DNA of 64,000 bases, from the NCBI GenBank assembly GCA_002401865.1, contig NVUK01000006.1, forward strand, positions 1-64,000, read 5' to 3'. Position 1 is the first letter of the stretch; the number at the start of each line of letters is the position of its first letter. The stretch comes from Candidatus Aerophobota bacterium (GTDB lineage Bacteria; Chlamydiota; Chlamydiia; Chlamydiales; Simkaniaceae). Position numbers and translations under genes: made by a program. Below are positions 61,785-64,000 of this stretch, piece after piece. The notes under the pieces were generated by a model. That model was not told the origin of the DNA and searched no databases. It worked only from the letters and a program-made list of their open reading frames with translations.

Positions 61785-62919
61785 AATAGATGACCAAACA
61801 AAGGCGCACGCTTTCGCCAGTTTTTTAGAGAGAGAAGGGATCCAAGTAAAGCAAAATGCATTGCTTGATTTATCGGGAAAAGTACATGTTGAGATATGGA
61901 TTGAGTCCGAAGATGATTTAGAAATGGCTGTGCACTGGTATAAAGAATTCGAAAAAAACTCTGAAGATCCACGCTTTTGTCCCAGCCCTGATGAAGTACA
62001 AATTGAACACAAAATTATCAACTTTCCAGATCACAGGGAAAATAAAGAAGTAGAGGGAAAAACAAAGCAAGAGACAGTTGAAAACGAAAGACATAAGCGC
62101 AGGAGCGTGACAAACGTAATTATTGCTCTTTGTGTTTTTGTTTATCTATTTAATGCGATGAATGTTTGGAAAGAGAAAAAAACAGACCCTGCTGTTGCTT
62201 TTGGTTTTACGCCCATATTTTTAGCTCTATCTTATGATGTGCCTCCAAGTATTGACCAGCTGATAGAGTTTTATAATAAAAACCATATTGATTCTTATGC
62301 AAAATTAGAGAAACTTACTCCAGTACAGGAAAAAGAGTTTAAAAAAGTTGTAGCAGCGGATCATTGGAAAGGGATATATACCTATTTTATAGGGGGCAAA
62401 GATGCAGAAAAAAGTTTATCTGGGCCCATGTTTTATAAAATCCGCCAGGGCCAAGTTTACCGCTTAATCTCGCCCTGTTTTATGCATGGGGGGCTTTTAC
62501 ATATCCTTTTTAACATGTTATGGCTCGCTATGTTGGGATCACAGATTGAAAAAAGGATCAAGATTTGGAAATATTTGCTCTTGTCACTTATTTTAGGTAT
62601 TATTTCTAATACAGCGCAATATCTTGTTAGTGGCCCTTTCTTTTTAGGCTATTCAGGCATTATTTGTGGACTTGCTGGATTTATTTTAAGTAGGCAAATG
62701 GTGGCTCCTTGGGAAGGGTATCCTATATCTAGATCAACCTTTATTTTTCTAGGTGCTTATATCGTATTAATGATGGTGATGTCCTTAATCTCTTTTTTCC
62801 TTACAAAATTTCAAGTGACTGCTTTTTCGATTAATATAGCCAATACAGCCCACATTTCTGGGGCGTGTTTAGGGCTAATTTTAGGTAGGTTTTCGTTTTT
62901 TTCTAAGGAAGTGGTATGA
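61768..62919 (+). CDS. Rhomboid-family intramembrane serine protease (GlpG-like)
   Basis: I use the GTG at 61768 (MRLIAKIDDQTKAHAFASFL), which overlaps the previous gene by 17 bases; the frame is open to 61711. The N-terminal domain (about 1-100) resembles that of GlpG. The membrane part has six helices with GQVYRLISPCFMHGGLLHILFNMLW, the catalytic Ser in FLGYSGIICGLAGF and the catalytic His in NTAHISGACLGLILG. The substrates are unknown. It is coupled to rnz by an ATGA overlap. Confidence 0.88.
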   Translation: MRLIAKIDDQTKAHAFASFLEREGIQVKQNALLDLSGKVHVEIWIESEDDLEMAVHWYKEFEKNSEDPRFCPSPDEVQIEHKIINFPDHRENKEVEGKTKQETVENERHKRRSVTNVIIALCVFVYLFNAMNVWKEKKTDPAVAFGFTPIFLALSYDVPPSIDQLIEFYNKNHIDSYAKLEKLTPVQEKEFKKVVAADHWKGIYTYFIGGKDAEKSLSGPMFYKIRQGQVYRLISPCFMHGGLLHILFNMLWLAMLGSQIEKRIKIWKYLLLSLILGIISNTAQYLVSGPFFLGYSGIICGLAGFILSRQMVAPWEGYPISRSTFIFLGAYIVLMMVMSLISFFLTKFQVTAFSINIANTAHISGACLGLILGRFSFFSKEVV

Positions 62920-63833
62920 GTGTTAGAGATTTGATTATTTTAGGGTGTGCTTCGCAGCAGCCAACAAGGCTTAGAAATCAAGGTGGTTACTTACTAAGGT
63001 GGAATACTGAGGGTTTTCTTTTCGATCCAGGCGAGGGAACACAGAGACAGTTTATTTTTGCCGAAGTTTCGCCCACAGCGGTGACACGGATTTTTATTAG
63101 CCACTTTCATGGCGACCATTGTTTAGGGCTAGGCTCTATGATCATGCGTTTAAATCTTGATGGTGTGACAAGACCAATTCATTGCTATTTCCCAAAAAGT
63201 GGTATGGCTTATTTTGATCGTCTTTGCACAGGCACTATTTTTAACAATAGAACAACTATTGTAAAACATCCCATTTCAGAAAATGGAGTGGTAGAAGAGG
63301 ATGATAACTTTACCATCGAAGCCGCTTTTTTAGACCATGGTGTGGATAATATAGGGTGGAGAATTACAGAGAAAAATAGACAACGTTTTTTTAAGGAGAA
63401 ACTGGCTGAAAAAGGTATTCGTGGTCCAAACGTTAAAGAGCTTATTCAAAAGGGGCAAATAGAGATAGATGGCAAAATTACCTATGCCAAAGATGTTAGC
63501 TACACTCAAGAGGGATCTATTTTTTCCTATGTTGTAGATACAAGGCCATGCGCTGCGGCGATAAAGCTAGCACAAGATGCAGACCTCGTTCTTTGTGAAA
63601 GCACATATTTAACAGCCCAAGAAGATCTTGCTCATGATCATTACCATATGACCGCAAAACAAGCGGCTCTTATAGCAAAAACAGCGGGTGCAAAAAATCT
63701 TGTTTTGACCCACTTTTCTGCTAGATATTTGGATTTAGAACCCTTTGTTACAGAAGCGAAGAAAGAGTTTGCTAATGTGGATGTGGCAGATGATTTTAAG
63801 CGTTTTGTTATGCCCAAGCGTAAAATGCATTAA
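62916..63833 (+). CDS. rnz: Ribonuclease Z
   Basis: 305 residues. FDPGEGTQRQFIFAEVSPTAV and FISHFHGDHCLGLGSMIMRL carry the metallo-beta-lactamase HxHxDH motif; HDHYHMTAKQAALIAKTAGAKNLVLTHFSARY follows. It processes tRNA 3' ends, needed for tRNAs without encoded CCA such as the tRNA-Leu here. A homologue is near lon in C. trachomatis (CT346). Confidence 0.95.
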   Translation: MSVRDLIILGCASQQPTRLRNQGGYLLRWNTEGFLFDPGEGTQRQFIFAEVSPTAVTRIFISHFHGDHCLGLGSMIMRLNLDGVTRPIHCYFPKSGMAYFDRLCTGTIFNNRTTIVKHPISENGVVEEDDNFTIEAAFLDHGVDNIGWRITEKNRQRFFKEKLAEKGIRGPNVKELIQKGQIEIDGKITYAKDVSYTQEGSIFSYVVDTRPCAAAIKLAQDADLVLCESTYLTAQEDLAHDHYHMTAKQAALIAKTAGAKNLVLTHFSARYLDLEPFVTEAKKEFANVDVADDFKRFVMPKRKMH

Positions 63834-63998
63834 CTACTCAGCGGGACTCATCGCAGCAGCTCTTTGCCTAGCAATTTCATACGCTACACAGGCAAAAGCA
63901 TTGGCTACATTCAGGGAGTGCTTTCCTCCTGCTAAAGGAATCTTTATTACCGACTGGGCTTTTTCTAAAAGATTTTCACTTATGCCATACTCTTCATT
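63834..63998 (-). CDS. TrmH/SpoU-family RNA 2'-O-methyltransferase, C-terminal part (cut by window edge)
   Basis: The visible 54 codons read NEEYGISENLLEKAQSVIKI, then PLAGGKHSLNVANAFACVAY and EIARQR. The IP[ML].G...SLNVA.A motif 3 of SPOUT-type methyltransferases is present. It ends 1 base from the rnz stop on the opposite strand. The target RNA cannot be determined. Confidence 0.85.
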   Translation of the reverse strand, partial: NEEYGISENLLEKAQSVIKIPLAGGKHSLNVANAFACVAYEIARQRAAAMSPAE

Positions 63999-64000
63999 TC

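Noticed and set aside
1-64000. CRISPR arrays, insertion sequences, integrase/attachment sites and rRNA genes.
   Set aside because: None was recognised: no regularly spaced repeats, no transposase or integrase motifs, no rRNA signatures.

Overview
The window reads as about 64 kb of chromosome from a low-GC member of the phylum Chlamydiae, most likely an environmental (non-Chlamydiaceae) lineage. The main evidence is gene order, recalled from Chlamydia genomes rather than searched. hisS-uhpC-dnaE-(TPR)-(lipoprotein)-rsbW-dacF, lnt-lpxC-fabZ-lpxA-fmt-X-rplC, the long rplC...rplQ-gapA block without S10, S14 or L30, and dnaJ-rpsU...tsaB-lon...rnz are all chlamydial arrangements. Extra islands absent from Chlamydia trachomatis sit between these conserved blocks. 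I cannot place the family or species.

Region by region: (1) 1-13.6 kb holds partial hisS, an orphan, uhpC, dnaE (with an apparent 1-base frameshift in the PHP domain), BamD-like and LptE-like envelope genes, rsbW, dacF, and then rsmA, a SurA-like chaperone and an RNA m5C methyltransferase on the minus strand. (2) 13.7-19.0 kb holds a DoxX-like gene and the envelope operon lnt-lpxC-fabZ-lpxA-fmt. (3) 19.1-23.3 kb, where C. trachomatis has only the inclusion-membrane gene Cap1/CT529, holds four open genes. Three are tandem paralogues that share an N-terminal module but have different tails, and a decayed partial copy lies among them. (4) 23.5-37.9 kb holds the ribosomal protein/secY/rpoA superoperon with an internal promoter before rpsM, then gapA and an orphan. 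(5) 37.9-45.1 kb holds tRNA-Leu(UAA), an exported atypical Sir2-like protein, a VOC protein, two consecutive membrane-anchored RING-finger proteins (eukaryotic-type E3 ligase signature), hypothetical genes and an MFS transporter. (6) 45.1-50.6 kb on the minus strand is a chaperone-usher-like fimbrial cluster. (7) 50.7-53.6 kb holds a DRGH nuclease, an M19 dipeptidase, a DUF378 membrane protein and an alpha/beta hydrolase. (8) 53.7-64.0 kb holds an orphan structured RNA candidate with a strong terminator, dnaJ, rpsU, an inserted trio of C-terminally anchored unknown proteins, tsaB, lon, a heptose-P adenylyltransferase domain, a rhomboid protease, rnz and a partial TrmH-type methyltransferase.

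The conserved blocks give housekeeping functions: translation, lipid A and lipoprotein biogenesis, outer-membrane assembly and proteostasis. The islands are candidates for host interaction: RING proteins, the Cap1-locus family, fimbriae, the exported Sir2-like protein, the rpsU-tsaB trio, and possibly secreted nuclease and dipeptidase. No rRNA operon, CRISPR array, insertion sequence or replication origin was recognised.
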